Below are positions 1 to 10,175 of a stretch of DNA of 64,000 bases, in pieces. Position 1 is the stretch's first letter. Every line of letters begins with the position of its first letter. The DNA is from Achromobacter xylosoxidans. GTDB lineage: Bacteria > Pseudomonadota > Gammaproteobacteria > Burkholderiales > Burkholderiaceae_B. The stretch spans positions 3,100,001 through 3,164,000 of the forward strand of contig NZ_CP061008.1 of assembly GCF_014490035.1 (NCBI RefSeq), given 5' to 3'. Made by a program: the position numbers and the translations under genes. A model generated the notes under the pieces. The model was given only the letters and a program-made list of their open reading frames with translations, did no database searches and was not told the DNA's origin.

Positions 1-1188
1 GAACGCCGCCGCAAGGAAGAGCTGGAGGCCCGCAAGACCCAGGCCGTGGAAATGGTCGCGGAAACCTTCGAGGCGCTCATGGCCGAACGCGGCGACAGCG
101 GCAAGATCTGGGCGTCCGCCCTGAAGGACGCCCTCAAGCGCCGCCGCCCGGATTTCAACGAGTCCTACTACGGCTTTCGCGCCTTCGGCAACCTGCTGGA
201 CGAGGCGCAGTCGCGCGGCCTGCTGGAAGTCGGGCGCGAGGAAAACGCCGGCACCTATGTGTACCGCGACAGCGCAGGCGGCGCGCCGGCAGTGAACCGA
301 GCCCCCGTCGATGGCGGATCCCGTTCTGCCTCGACTCGTCAGCCGGCGGCGGCTGAGACCGGCGACGCGCCAGTCGGAGCGGGTCAGGAAGAATCCCGTT
401 CCCGCTCCGGCCGCAAATCGCGTGGCGGGCGCAAGTCGGGCGGCGAGGGCAGGGGAACCGGCCAGGTCGCCGAGCAGGAAGCCGGCGGTGAGAGCGCTGC
501 CGCAGCCTCCGAAGTTTCGCCCGTGGTGTCTTCCGCGCAACCCTCGGCCGAAGCGCCGGCCAAGGCGCCGGCTCCAAGCGTGCCAGCCGCGCAATCGTCC
601 GCTACCGCGCCGGCAGCCGCGCAGGCCGACGCCGCCCGGCAGCCCGGCGAACAAGCGGATGCCGCCAAGCTGGATGCCATGCGGGCCGACGCCCTGGCTC
701 GGGCGCAGGAATCGAAGCCCGTCCAACCCTCGCGCCTGCCGCCCATGCCCAAGCCCTTGCCGCAGGCGCGTCAGCCGCTGCCGGCGGTGAACATCGCTGA
801 ATGGACCTTTGCCCAGCCTGCCGCGGAAAACCGCAGCCAGCCCGCGAGCAAGACGCCTGCCAAGATGTCCGACCCGTTCGAGGGCGGCATGGCCAGGATT
901 GCCGCAAGGGACGAGGCCAAGGCCGGCAAGCCGGTCGCGGATACGCCTGCGGCGGCAGAACCCGCAGCCGACAAGCCCGCTGCGAAGCGGGCCACGACCC
1001 GCAGCGGTCCCGCCGCCAAGAAGACCGCGGCCAAGACCGCCTCCAAGACCGCGCCAGCGGCGGCGGCCGAGCCAGCGGCGGCGGCATCCGAAGCGCCCGC
1101 CAAGCCTGCCCGCAAGAGCGCCGCCAAGACCGCCAGCAAGGCGGCTCCCCGCGCGCGCCGGGCCAGCAAGACGGCCGAGGAATCCTGA
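1..1188 (+). CDS. LOTUS/OST-HTH domain protein, C-terminal part (5' end outside window)
   Basis: The frame is open from the first base, so the gene begins upstream; the GTG at 46 is probably internal. Visible codons about 18-90 (GKIWASALKDAL, SYYGFRAFGNLL, ending GTYVYRD) look like an OST-HTH/LOTUS domain. In bacteria this domain commonly follows a NYN ribonuclease domain, and such proteins are thought to act on RNA; the nuclease part would lie outside the window. The remaining ~300 residues are low-complexity Ala/Pro/Gln, ending in Lys-Thr-Ala repeats like histone H1 tails, so probably disordered and nucleic-acid binding. The LOTUS call is fairly sure; the NYN partner is inferred. Confidence 0.75.
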   Translation, partial: ERRRKEELEARKTQAVEMVAETFEALMAERGDSGKIWASALKDALKRRRPDFNESYYGFRAFGNLLDEAQSRGLLEVGREENAGTYVYRDSAGGAPAVNRAPVDGGSRSASTRQPAAAETGDAPVGAGQEESRSRSGRKSRGGRKSGGEGRGTGQVAEQEAGGESAAAASEVSPVVSSAQPSAEAPAKAPAPSVPAAQSSATAPAAAQADAARQPGEQADAAKLDAMRADALARAQESKPVQPSRLPPMPKPLPQARQPLPAVNIAEWTFAQPAAENRSQPASKTPAKMSDPFEGGMARIAARDEAKAGKPVADTPAAAEPAADKPAAKRATTRSGPAAKKTAAKTASKTAPAAAAEPAAAASEAPAKPARKSAAKTASKAAPRARRASKTAEES

Positions 1189-1214
1189 AGCCCGGGCCTC
1201 AGGGCTGACAGCGC

Positions 1215-2009
1215 TTAACCGCCCGGGCCGCCGTAACGGCCCGGCGTGGCGCCCAGTTCGCGCTTGAACATGGCAATGAAGGCGCTGACGTTGTCATAGC
1301 CCAGCTCCAAGGCCACTGTGGTCACGGCCGCGCCTTCGGCCAGCATCTCCTGCGCCCGCATCAGGCGGGCGCGCTGCCGCCAGGCGCCCAGGGTCAGACC
1401 GGTTTCCGCCAGGTAACGGCGCGCCAGCGTGCGCGGCGACATGCCGATGGCGGCGGCCCATTCCTCCTGTGTCCGGGGGTCCGAAGGTTGGTCCGATAGC
1501 GCAAGCGCCAAGCGCTGCAGCCGCGCGTCGCGCGGCAGGAGCAGGGGCCGGCCGGCATGCGGCAGGGTTCTGATCTCATCCCGGATCACCTCGATCACGC
1601 GGCTGCGCGCCGGGTCGATGGCGCTGTCGCTCCAGGAAGCGGCGCGGTCCACGGCGGCCCGCAGCAAGTCCGAGGCGTGCAGCACACAGGGCGCGGCGGG
1701 CAGCCCCGCGCACGCCGCCGGGCTCAAGTACGCGCTGTAGCCGGCATACGGACCATGCGAGTACAGCCCGTGCGGCACGTCGGGGGGTATCCAGACAGCC
1801 TGTCGGGATGCCACCACCCATTGATGGTCTCCCGCATAGACCGTCAGCAGGCCTTGATAGGCGCCCAACAGCTGCCCCCGCGCATGCTGATGCATGGCGG
1901 TATGGCGCAGCGCGCCGTCCTGGCTGCGCACGGCGATCAGCCTGGGGCCGCCGCCGGCGCGGGTGCGTCCGGGGTCGAGCAGGGGAGCGTTTGGAGCAGG
2001 CAGTGCCAT
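1215..2009 (-). CDS. AraC-family regulator with cupin sensor domain
   Basis: 264 residues. The N-terminal half (about 20-110, with HQHARGQLLGAYQGLLTVYA and IPPDVPHG) is an AraC-type cupin sensor. The C-terminal ~95 residues form the paired helix-turn-helix: EEWAAAIGMSPRTLARRYLAETG, then AVTTVALELGYDNVSAFIAMFKRELGATPGRY. The short spacing resembles NimR-like regulators, which often control an adjacent exporter, but no exporter lies beside it here. It is divergent from a small gene at 2107, so it may control that unit. The ligand is unknown. Confidence 0.88.
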   Translation of the reverse strand: MALPAPNAPLLDPGRTRAGGGPRLIAVRSQDGALRHTAMHQHARGQLLGAYQGLLTVYAGDHQWVVASRQAVWIPPDVPHGLYSHGPYAGYSAYLSPAACAGLPAAPCVLHASDLLRAAVDRAASWSDSAIDPARSRVIEVIRDEIRTLPHAGRPLLLPRDARLQRLALALSDQPSDPRTQEEWAAAIGMSPRTLARRYLAETGLTLGAWRQRARLMRAQEMLAEGAAVTTVALELGYDNVSAFIAMFKRELGATPGRYGGPGG

Positions 2010-2106
2010 TGGCAGAAATACCGTATTGAATGGCTAAAACCGCGCAGACTTGCCACGCGGGCGCATCTATCGTAACTCCTGTCTCGAACATCTACAGGAG
2101 CACAAC

Positions 2107-2373
2107 ATGAAAGCAAGCGACGTCCTGCCCGACGGCAGGGATCTGGGCCAGTTCAACGGCGTGGCCGTTCGCAAGGGAACGGTGGGGGCTTTTCTCGCCA
2201 ACGCCCGCGTCTGCCTCGATCCGCAGGCGCCGGCCCAGGCCGTGGCCGATGCGCGCAGGGACATCCAGGAGGCCTTGCCGGCGTTGAATGCGCTGGGACT
2301 GTTCGAGGTGCTGCAAGTGCGCGATCCTGCGCTGCGCGCGTGGTTGCTTGAAATGGGCGCGGCGGCAAGCTGA
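2107..2373 (+). CDS. small conserved-looking hypothetical protein
   Basis: 88 residues, MKASDVLPDGRDL to LLEMGAAAS. I chose the ATG at 2107 because AGGAG lies six bases upstream; the frame stays open further upstream but without a better site. There is no signal peptide or membrane segment. It is a soluble, mostly helical-looking protein with high-GC codon use typical of its neighbours, so it is likely a real gene. I do not recognise the family. It is divergent from the AraC regulator and is followed by the DUF523 gene. Confidence 0.6.
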   Translation: MKASDVLPDGRDLGQFNGVAVRKGTVGAFLANARVCLDPQAPAQAVADARRDIQEALPALNALGLFEVLQVRDPALRAWLLEMGAAAS

Positions 2374-2476
2374 GCCCAGGCTATGCGGACGACCAGCAGC
2401 CAGGTCCGGTGCTCTATCATGCATGCTTTGGATACGGGCCGCGCGCTGCGCAGCGGCTCATTGCCTCGGATTACGC

Positions 2477-2995
2477 ATGCAATACGTTCTGGTCAGTTCC
2501 TGTCTGTTGGGCAACCCCGTGCGCTACGACGGACGCGGCGTGTCCCATGACAACGCCGTGCTGGCCCGCTGGCGGGACGAGGGCCGGGTGGTGGCGGTCT
2601 GTCCGGAAATGGCGGGCGGCATGCCGGTTCCGCGCCCGCCCGCCGAGATCGAGCCGGACTCGGACGCCGCCGCCGTGTTGGCTGGCCGCGCCCGGGTGAT
2701 GGCGGTGTCGGGCGAGGACGTCACCGCCCCCTTCGTGCACGGCGCGCAAGCGGCGCTGGAAGCCGCGCGCAAGCATGGCATCGGCATCGCGGTACTGAAG
2801 GAGGGCAGTCCTTCTTGCGGCAGCGGCTACGTGTACGACGGCCATTTCGCCGGCCGCAAGCAGCCCGGCGTGGGCGTGACGGCCGAACTGCTGGCCCGTG
2901 CCGGCCTGCGCGTCTTCAGTGAAAAGCAATGGGATGAGGCCCAGGCCTGTCTGGCCGGCCTGGAGGCGGCGGATGGGCGTTGGGATGGGCGCTGA
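2477..2995 (+). CDS. DUF523 family protein
   Basis: 172 residues starting MQYVLVSSCLLGNPVRYDG, the typical opening of the DUF523 family. The two conserved cysteine regions are present: VSSCLLG near the start, and KEGSPSCGSGYVYDG near residue 110. These proteins are compact, cytoplasmic and of unknown biochemical role; the cysteines could bind metal. The longer in-frame extension back to 2288 has none of the family sequence, so ATG 2477 is preferred. Its 3' end overlaps the next small membrane-protein gene by about 20 bases, suggesting translational coupling. Confidence 0.85.
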   Translation: MQYVLVSSCLLGNPVRYDGRGVSHDNAVLARWRDEGRVVAVCPEMAGGMPVPRPPAEIEPDSDAAAVLAGRARVMAVSGEDVTAPFVHGAQAALEAARKHGIGIAVLKEGSPSCGSGYVYDGHFAGRKQPGVGVTAELLARAGLRVFSEKQWDEAQACLAGLEAADGRWDGR

Positions 2996-3302
2996 CGTGG
3001 GCGACCTGCTGGTGCTGCTGGCCGTGGCAGGCTGCGCGGTCCTGGCCTGGAAGGCGGCCGTGCGCACCGGCCGCAGCAAAGGCCTGCTGCGTGCGGCCGC
3101 CGGCATAAGCCTGGCCCTGTCCGCGCTCTTTTTCTACGCCTGGTACGCGCAATACCTGAAGTGGGATTTCAACGAGCTGGGCCGCTACTACGACCCGGTC
3201 GAGCAGGTGGTCTACACGGATTCGGGATTCGTCTGGATCCTGCCCGCCGGCGTCATGCTGGCCATCGGCCTGCTGTGCGCCTGGCGCGGCTGGCGCCGCT
3301 GA
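2973..3302 (+). CDS. small two-helix inner-membrane protein
   Basis: 109 residues from the ATG at 2973, which has GGAGG six bases upstream and overlaps the end of the DUF523 gene. Three hydrophobic stretches are visible: DLLVLLAVAGCAVLAW, AAGISLALSALFFYAWYAQYL and FVWILPAGVMLAIGLLCAW; the first two are separated by a basic loop (RTGRSK). It is therefore an integral membrane protein with two or three helices. I do not recognise the family. A later start at 2985 is possible. Function is unknown; the overlap suggests co-expression with the DUF523 gene. Confidence 0.62.
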   Translation: MGVGMGADVGDLLVLLAVAGCAVLAWKAAVRTGRSKGLLRAAAGISLALSALFFYAWYAQYLKWDFNELGRYYDPVEQVVYTDSGFVWILPAGVMLAIGLLCAWRGWRR

Positions 3303-3330
3303 GCCGCCAGCCGCTTCCTGTCTCACGCCC

Positions 3331-4308
3331 TCATTCGCTGCGGATGTTGGCCTGCTTCACGATCTGGCCGTTATCGGCATATTCCTTCTGCACCTGGGCC
3401 GTGAACTGCTCCACCGTGCCGGGCGACATGATGTTCAGCGCGTCCGTCAGCGGCTTGTTGATGTCCGGCATGGCGGCGATGCGGTTGATCAGGCCGTTCA
3501 TGCGCTGACGGAAATCCGGACTGGTGCTGGCCGGCGCGAAAAACCCGAAAGTGGATGTCATGTTGGCCATGGGGTAGCCCAGTTCGGCCAGCGTGGGCGT
3601 GCCGGGCCGTCCCGGCAGCCGGGCGGGCGAACCCACCGCCAGCAGCGTGAGCTTGCCTTCGTCGATCAGCGCATTGACCGGACCTGAGGCATTCACCAGC
3701 ATCAGCGTGAACTGGCCGCCGAGAGCGTCGGGCACCATCTGCGCCATGCCCTTGTATGGCACGTGCGTGATGCGTACGCCCGTCTGGCCATTGATCTGCT
3801 CCAGCATCAAATGCCCCAGCGACCCCACGCCGGCCGTCGCCAGCGACAGGCCGCCGGGATCGGCCTTGGCCTGGACCAGCATGTCCTGGAAGGTCTTGCC
3901 CGTGAACTTCGGGCCGCCGACCAGATAGACCGGCGAATACATCACAGACGCCACCGGCGCCAGATCCTTCAAGGGGTCGTACAGCGTCTTCATCACATGC
4001 GGCGACAGCGTGACGGGGCTGACGGCGGTAAAGGCCAAGGTGTTCTCGTCGTGGGCCCGCGCCACCGTGTTCATGCCTATCATGCCGCCCGCGCCGCCGC
4101 GGTTCTCGACCACCACGGGCCGGCCCAGTTCCGCCGCCAGCTTCTGCGCGAAGGCGCGCGCGGTGTTGTCGACGATGCCGCCCGCGCCATAGGGCACGAC
4201 GATGGTCATGGCCTGGGCCCGGGCGTCGGCCTGCGCGTGCGCGGCGGCAGAGAACGCGCAGGCTGCGCCGATGGCGCACAGCCCCGCGATCCGCTTGAAA
4301 TCCAACAT
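3331..4308 (-). CDS. Bug-family tripartite tricarboxylate transporter substrate-binding protein
   Basis: 325 residues. The ATG at 4308 has an AAGGGGAA Shine-Dalgarno and gives a clean signal peptide (MLDFKRIAGLCAIGAACAF... AAHAQA). The mature part shows Bug hallmarks: TIVVPYGAGGIVDNTAR near the start, RPVVVENRGGAGGMIG, and HVPYKGMAQMVPDALGGQ in the middle. Such periplasmic receptors bind carboxylates or similar anions and are greatly expanded in Bordetella and Achromobacter. No TctA/TctB membrane genes lie nearby, so it is an orphan receptor, which is usual in this group. Ligand unknown. Confidence 0.92.
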   Translation of the reverse strand: MLDFKRIAGLCAIGAACAFSAAAHAQADARAQAMTIVVPYGAGGIVDNTARAFAQKLAAELGRPVVVENRGGAGGMIGMNTVARAHDENTLAFTAVSPVTLSPHVMKTLYDPLKDLAPVASVMYSPVYLVGGPKFTGKTFQDMLVQAKADPGGLSLATAGVGSLGHLMLEQINGQTGVRITHVPYKGMAQMVPDALGGQFTLMLVNASGPVNALIDEGKLTLLAVGSPARLPGRPGTPTLAELGYPMANMTSTFGFFAPASTSPDFRQRMNGLINRIAAMPDINKPLTDALNIMSPGTVEQFTAQVQKEYADNGQIVKQANIRSE

Positions 4309-4437
4309 GCTTTCCCCTTGTCTATGCCCGGCGGCCTGTCCGCCGGGACGCGGCGACGGTCCTTCAATGAGGCGCGCCGGCATGCAGTGTGGGCAGGCCG
4401 GCGCGGCGGGACAAGCGGGAATACCCGGAATGCCGTA

Positions 4438-5013
4438 TCAGTGCGCGCGGTAGCCGCGGCTGGTCATGCAGGAATCGAGCGCCCGGTTGTAGGAGTCCAC
4501 CATGACCTGGGTGGTCCATTGCGTGATGGTGGCCGGGTCGTAGCCGCTCTGGTTCATGGCCCAGCGCTGGCAGTCCAGGGTGGCGCTGGCCTGCGCGCTG
4601 TTGACGGGCGGCACGGATTCGTACTGCACCGGCTCGTACTGGGGCTGGGGCGCGCTGTACACGGGCTGCGCTTCGTACACCGGCGCGTTGTAGACGGGGG
4701 CCGCGTAGACCGGCGGGCTGGTGTAGCCCACGCCCGACGAATAGACGCCGGCCTGGGTGTACGAGGGTCCGGAATCGGCCGCCAGCAGCAGGCCTATGGT
4801 GGCCAGGGCGAACGCGCCGCCTATCCACCAGCCATCGGAACTGCCGCCGCCGCCATGGTAATTGTGATATCCGCCGTGGTATCCGCCACCGTGATATCCG
4901 CCGTGGCCGCCGCCCCAATAGCCGCCGCCACGTCCGCCAGCCATGGCAGGCGCGCTTGCCACGGCCAATGCCAGCGCCGCGACGATGGCCATCCGGCCAG
5001 AAAACCGCTTCAT
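4438..5013 (-). CDS. exported Gly/His/Tyr-rich protein with PVY repeats
   Basis: 191 residues from ATG 5013, preceded by GGAGCAAG. A signal peptide (MKRFSGRMAIVAALALAVASAPAMA) is followed by a Gly/His/Tyr-rich stretch of GGYHGG units, one hydrophobic helix (WWIGGAFALATIGLLLA), then repeats of the form PVYxAPVY. The C-terminal ~60 residues form a compact segment with two cysteines (LDCQRW, LDSCMTSRGYRAH), probably a disulphide-bonded fold. It looks like an envelope or surface protein; the exact family is not recognised. The longer open frame back to 5337 overlaps the next gene and is not credible. Confidence 0.7.
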   Translation of the reverse strand: MKRFSGRMAIVAALALAVASAPAMAGGRGGGYWGGGHGGYHGGGYHGGYHNYHGGGGSSDGWWIGGAFALATIGLLLAADSGPSYTQAGVYSSGVGYTSPPVYAAPVYNAPVYEAQPVYSAPQPQYEPVQYESVPPVNSAQASATLDCQRWAMNQSGYDPATITQWTTQVMVDSYNRALDSCMTSRGYRAH

Positions 5014-5132
5014 GATCTTGCTCCTGATCCGCCTCGGGCCCAGCGTAACGCCGGACTCGGACCGATATTGCCACTTTACCGCCTGGCCGCTTCCATAAAG
5101 TGTCTCAAGCGCTACGGAGATTTCAACTGATT

Positions 5133-5609
5133 TCAGCGGGAGGCTGACGGGTCCTGGCGGTCGGGCCAGTTGTTGCAGGAACGCGACTCGCCGGGGCGCA
5201 GCGTGATCTGCGGTTTGTCGTTGAAATACGCCGCGTCGCGGTCCAGCGTCATGTAGGTTTCGTAGCCCGTCTTCTCCACGCACCAGTTCCAGAAGTACAC
5301 CTGCGCTCCGTGGATCATCATCGATTCGGCGCGCCATTCCTTCAGGGCCTCGAACGCGGCGCTGCCGTCGGACGCGCTGCGGGTTTCATTGCGGAACTGC
5401 TCTCGGCCATAGGGAAAGGTGCTGCTGATCAACACCACCCGCGCATCGGCCAGAGGCTGGGAGTTTTCGTCCAGCACGGTGGCGCGGGCATCGGGCTGCA
5501 TGGTCTTGTACACGGGGTAGGGCACGCAACCCGAAAGCAGGCTGGCGAGCGCCAGGATCGCAATAGTTGGCAAGCACTTTGGGAAGGACATTGCAATGGT
5601 TGTATCCAT
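5133..5609 (-). CDS. putative outer-membrane lipoprotein
   Basis: 158 residues from ATG 5609, or 152 from ATG 5591; neither has a strong Shine-Dalgarno. A signal peptide ends in the lipobox LLSGC (Cys28 from the first start), so the protein is predicted to be lipid-anchored. The mature part (ARATVLDENSQPLADARVVLISS) resembles a carboxypeptidase-regulatory-like beta-sandwich, with two further cysteines in FWNWCVEKTG and SRSCNNWP. Function is unknown. It is divergent from the TetR regulator at 5669 across a ~60-bp gap that could hold a shared operator. Confidence 0.72.
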   Translation of the reverse strand: MDTTIAMSFPKCLPTIAILALASLLSGCVPYPVYKTMQPDARATVLDENSQPLADARVVLISSTFPYGREQFRNETRSASDGSAAFEALKEWRAESMMIHGAQVYFWNWCVEKTGYETYMTLDRDAAYFNDKPQITLRPGESRSCNNWPDRQDPSASR

Positions 5610-5668
5610 TGTGGGAACCGTGGGTAAAACCAGTGGCTAAAAGCGCGGAAGGGTAGTATTTTCTCGCG

Positions 5669-6289
5669 ATGATTACGGCACGACCCTCTTCTTTACCGCA
5701 AGACAAGCGTCTCACCAAGGGTGAACGTACACGGGCTCAACTTCTGGAGGTCGCGGCGGCGGAATTCGCGGAACGCGGATTTCAGCATACCCGGATCAGC
5801 GACATCGTCGCCCGGGCCGGCGTGACCCAGCCTGTCTTCTATCAATACTTCGCCGGCAAACAGGCGGCCTACGACGAACTCGTGGGCCTGTTCGCGCAGC
5901 GCCTGCGCCAGGCCATCGGCCAGGCGCGCATGCCGGACGGCCTGCAAGACGCCGGATTGGACAGCCGCGTCCGCCTGGGCGTGAGCGGCCTGCTCGCCAT
6001 TCTGCAGGAAGATTCGAACCTGACGCGCATCGGCTTCTTCCAGGCCGCCGAGGCCGAGGCGCTCAAGAACGAGCTGGCGGCGATGATCGCCGACAACGTG
6101 AGGGCCGAGCAGCAGGTGGGCCTGCTCCGCGAGGACATTCCGGCCGACTGGTATGCCCAATCCATGATGGGCATCATTGAACGGTTCACGCGGCAGGAGC
6201 CGGATGCGGCCGGGCAGCAGGCCCTGGCGGAAGTCATCACCAGCCTGCTGCTGGACGGGATACGAAAGCCGCTCCGACAAGCCTCCTAG
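5669..6289 (+). CDS. TetR/AcrR-family transcriptional regulator
   Basis: 206 residues. The N-terminal helix-turn-helix is clear: LTKGERTRAQLLEVAAAEFAERGF, then ISDIVARAGVTQPVFYQYF. The C-terminal ligand domain is unremarkable and gives no effector clue. It is divergent from a lipoprotein gene. The stop codon lies inside the loop of a strong hairpin followed by a run of T, so transcription probably ends with the gene. Confidence 0.92.
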   Translation: MITARPSSLPQDKRLTKGERTRAQLLEVAAAEFAERGFQHTRISDIVARAGVTQPVFYQYFAGKQAAYDELVGLFAQRLRQAIGQARMPDGLQDAGLDSRVRLGVSGLLAILQEDSNLTRIGFFQAAEAEALKNELAAMIADNVRAEQQVGLLREDIPADWYAQSMMGIIERFTRQEPDAAGQQALAEVITSLLLDGIRKPLRQAS

Positions 6290-6307
6290 CCGGAGGCTTT
6301 TTTTTTG
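6279..6307 (+). terminator. intrinsic terminator overlapping the TetR stop codon
   Basis: AAGCCTCC and GGAGGCTT pair into an 8-bp stem around a five-base loop that contains the TAG stop codon. The stem runs into a tract of T ending at 6306. This is a textbook Rho-independent terminator for the TetR gene. Confidence 0.85.
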
Positions 6308-6360
6308 GCCGGACTCTGGTTGCGGTCCGGGCCTGAATCGCGGGCGCGCCCGTCCGGCTC

Positions 6361-6756
6361 TCAAGCCCAGGTTTCTTGCAGATACATCCATTGCGGCTGG
6401 CCGCCGGGCTGGACGGCAAACAGCGCCGTCGCCCGCCGCTGGGTCGCGCCCGCGCTCCAGGCGTGGCGTTCACGGTAACTCAGTAAAACCGAATCCGCGC
6501 CGGCGTGCAGCACGGCCAGCTCGTCGATGTCGATCTTCAGACCGGGGCGGGCGCCTCGCAACCTGCCGAACAAGGCCGGCAAAGCCTCCGCGGGCAGGCG
6601 CTGGCCGTCGGCCGCGATCATGCTGAAGCCGGGCGCAAAGTCCTCGAGCAGGCTGGCCAACTGCGCGTCGGGAGCATCGGGCGAGCCTATCCACTGTTCG
6701 ATACGGGAATGGACGTCGAGAGTCAGGCGCAGGCAATGGGAAGAAAGATCTGACAT
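6361..6756 (-). CDS. SnoaL/NTF2-like domain protein
   Basis: 131 residues. The pattern (helical N-terminus HSRIEQWIGSPDAPDAQLASLLEDFAPGFSMIAADG, then beta-rich VLLSYRERHAWSAG and RATALFAV ending WMYLQETW) fits the DUF4440/SnoaL-like NTF2 fold, a small cone-shaped domain used for ligand binding or simple catalysis. Substrate is unknown. It is divergent from the LysR regulator at 6869, which is therefore its likely controller. Confidence 0.68.
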   Translation of the reverse strand: MSDLSSHCLRLTLDVHSRIEQWIGSPDAPDAQLASLLEDFAPGFSMIAADGQRLPAEALPALFGRLRGARPGLKIDIDELAVLHAGADSVLLSYRERHAWSAGATQRRATALFAVQPGGQPQWMYLQETWA

Positions 6757-6868
6757 GGGAAGGATCCATGGAAAGGGTGCGCCATTCTAGGAGCCGTGTT
6801 GTTCCCGAAAAACGACCTGTCGATGGATATACTGTTCGTGTTTTTTTGACAATCTATCCAGGCCTTCC

Positions 6869-7765
6869 ATGATCAATCTGAATCGTCTGGCAATGTATGC
6901 GGCGGTAGCCGAGGCCGGTTCTTTTACGGCGGCGGCCGAGGCGCTGGGCACGACCAAGGCGGTGGTCAGCTTCAACGTCAAGCAGTTGGAACAGGAACTG
7001 GGCGTGGCGTTGCTGACGCGCAGCACCCGGCGGCTGGCGTTGACCGAAGCGGGCGAAGGCTTCTACGGTCACTGCGCGCGCCTGCTGCGCGACGCCGAGG
7101 CGGCGGTGGACGAGGCGCGTTCCGGCCAGACGGCCTTGTCGGGCAGCCTGCGGGTGACGGCGTCGGTGGACTACGGCAACCGGGTGGTGGCGCCGGCGCT
7201 GGCGGCATTCGCGCGCGCGCATCCCGCCTTGCGGGTGGGCTACCGCGCCGGGTCGGCGCATGCGGACCTGATCGCCGAGCGTCTGGACCTGGCCATACGG
7301 GTGGGGATGTTGGAGGATTCCAGCTACCGCGCCACGCGCATCGGCCAGTTCAAGCTGTGGATCGTGGCCAGTCCGGACCTGTTGGCGCAGCACGGCGCGC
7401 CGCGCACGCCGCAGGCGCTGGCGGCGTTGCCCTGGCTGGCCAACCGCCCTGGCCGCAGCGATCGCTGGCGGCTGACGGACAGCAAGGGCCGCGAGCACGA
7501 GCTGCGCGTGGCGCCGGTGGCGCAGGCCGACACGGCCTCGGCGCTGTTGGCGTTCGCCGAGGCCGGATGCGGCGTGGCCGCGTTGCCGGAATGGCTGCTG
7601 GAAGAGCCTTTGGCGCGCGGCTCGCTGCAACGCCTGCTGCCTTCGTATGCGCTGCCGCGCCTGGAGGTCTACGCGGTCTATCCCGACACTCGCCACGTCA
7701 GCGTCAAGGTTCGGCGCTTCATCGATTTCCTGCGGGAGCGGCTGGGGCCGACCGGCAAGGCTTAA
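6869..7765 (+). CDS. LysR-family transcriptional regulator
   Basis: 298 residues, the usual LysR length. Residues 1-60 (MINLNRLAMYAAVAEAGSF, TAAAEALGTTKAVVSFNVKQLE) are the winged helix-turn-helix, followed by the LysR substrate domain (SGSLRVTASVDYGNRVVAPALAAF, later ASALLAFAEAGCGVAALPEWL). It is divergent from the NTF2-like gene, the typical arrangement of a LysR regulator with its target. Confidence 0.93.
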   Translation: MINLNRLAMYAAVAEAGSFTAAAEALGTTKAVVSFNVKQLEQELGVALLTRSTRRLALTEAGEGFYGHCARLLRDAEAAVDEARSGQTALSGSLRVTASVDYGNRVVAPALAAFARAHPALRVGYRAGSAHADLIAERLDLAIRVGMLEDSSYRATRIGQFKLWIVASPDLLAQHGAPRTPQALAALPWLANRPGRSDRWRLTDSKGREHELRVAPVAQADTASALLAFAEAGCGVAALPEWLLEEPLARGSLQRLLPSYALPRLEVYAVYPDTRHVSVKVRRFIDFLRERLGPTGKA

Positions 7766-7812
7766 GGCCGGCGCATGGTCCTTTGAATGCGAACGGGCCG
7801 TGGCCTCGCGTC

Positions 7813-9203
7813 TCAGCGCTCCAATGCCGGCGTGCCGCCCGCGCCCAAGTCCCAATACAGTCCCGTCATCAGGCTCAACGCCTGCCGCAGCAAAGCCGGC
7901 GGCAAGTGTTCATTCGGCGCGTGCTGGGAACAGCCTGGATAGGAGTGCGGCACCCAGATCGTGCGCAGGCCCAGCACGTCGGTGAAGATGTCGTTGGGCA
8001 GGGAACCGCCCAGGTTGGGCAGCACGGCGGTCTTGGCGCCGGAGGTGCGCTCCAGCGAATCCACCGCCCAGCGCACCCAGGCGTCGTCGGGGTCGATGCG
8101 GGTGGCGCGGAACATGTTCTCGCGCGTCAGCGTGATCTGGACCATGGGAAAGCCCTGGCGATCCAGGTGGCGGCGCAGGGCGGGGACCAGGTCGTCCGGA
8201 TCCACGCCCACCACGAAGCGCAATTGGCAGCGCGCCCAGGCGCGCGGCGGAATGGCGTTGACGGGCGTGTCGGGATTGCCGGTCTTGTACGCCAGCACCT
8301 CGAACGAGCACCAGCCGAACACGCGTTCGGCCGGCGACAGGCCCGGCTCGCCCCACCAGGGCTCGATCTCCGGGCCGTCGGCGCCGCCGTCCACCTGGCA
8401 ATCGGCCAGGGCGCGCCGCACGGCGTCGGGCAGTTCACGCGGCACCCATTCCGGGATGCGGATCTGGCCGGAGGGCGAAACCAGGGAGGAGATGGCATGG
8501 GCCAGCTGGATGCCCGGGTTGGAGATCAGGCCGCCCCAGTTGCCCGAATGATGTCCGCCCGCGCGCGCCTCGATGCTCAGGTCGAAGTTCAGGCTGCCGC
8601 GCGCGCCGAGGAAGATGGTTGGGCGTTCGGCGCTCAGCCGCGGGCCGTCGGAGGCGATGAGCAGGTCCGCCGCCAGCATTGCGCGATGCTCCTCGCACAG
8701 GTCGCGCAGGCCCATGGAGCCGGTTTCCTCACCCATCTCGATCAGGTACTTGGCGTTGAAGCCCAGCTTGCCGCGCGTTTCCAGCACCAGGCGCAGCGCC
8801 TCCATGTTGATGCTGTGCTGGCCCTTGTTGTCGGCGATGCCGCGGCCATACCAGCGGCCCTCGGACTCGGTCAGCGCCCAGGGCGACAGGCCTTCCTTCC
8901 ATTCCTTTTCCAGGCCGCGGATGACGTCCCCATGGCCGTAGCCCAATACGGTGGGCAGGGCGGGATCCTCGATGCGCTCGGCATACAGGAACGGCGCCAG
9001 CGCCTTGGGGTGCGTCAGCGTGCGGCAGGTGAAGCCCAGGGCCTCGAAGGCGGGCCGGATCTCGGCTTCCAGGTAGGCGGCGAGTTCGGGCGCGCGCGCG
9101 GGGTTCTGGCTCTCGGTGGGCTGGGCCAGGCGGCGAGCCAAGAGCGCGCGGAAGGCGCCGGAATCAAAACACTGTTCCGCCTGGGCGATGGCTTGTGCGC
9201 GGG

Positions 9204-9207
<4 letters not shown>
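7813..9207 (-). CDS. M20-family dipeptidase/deacylase of the dipeptide-uptake operon
   Basis: 464 residues from ATG 9207, which overlaps the stop of the upstream ATPase gene by four bases (ATGA). M20 metallopeptidase features are visible: YGHGDVI (first metal ligand), GRWYGRGIADNKGQ (bridging Asp), EMGEETGSMG (catalytic Glu pair), and a dimerisation domain starting ARGSLNFDLSIEARAGGHHSG. The C-terminal ligand is in HSYPGCSQHAPNEH. As the last gene of a peptide ABC operon it probably cleaves the imported peptide or acyl-amino acid in the cytoplasm. Confidence 0.9.
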
Positions 9208-10171
<964 letters not shown>

Positions 10172-10175
<4 letters not shown>
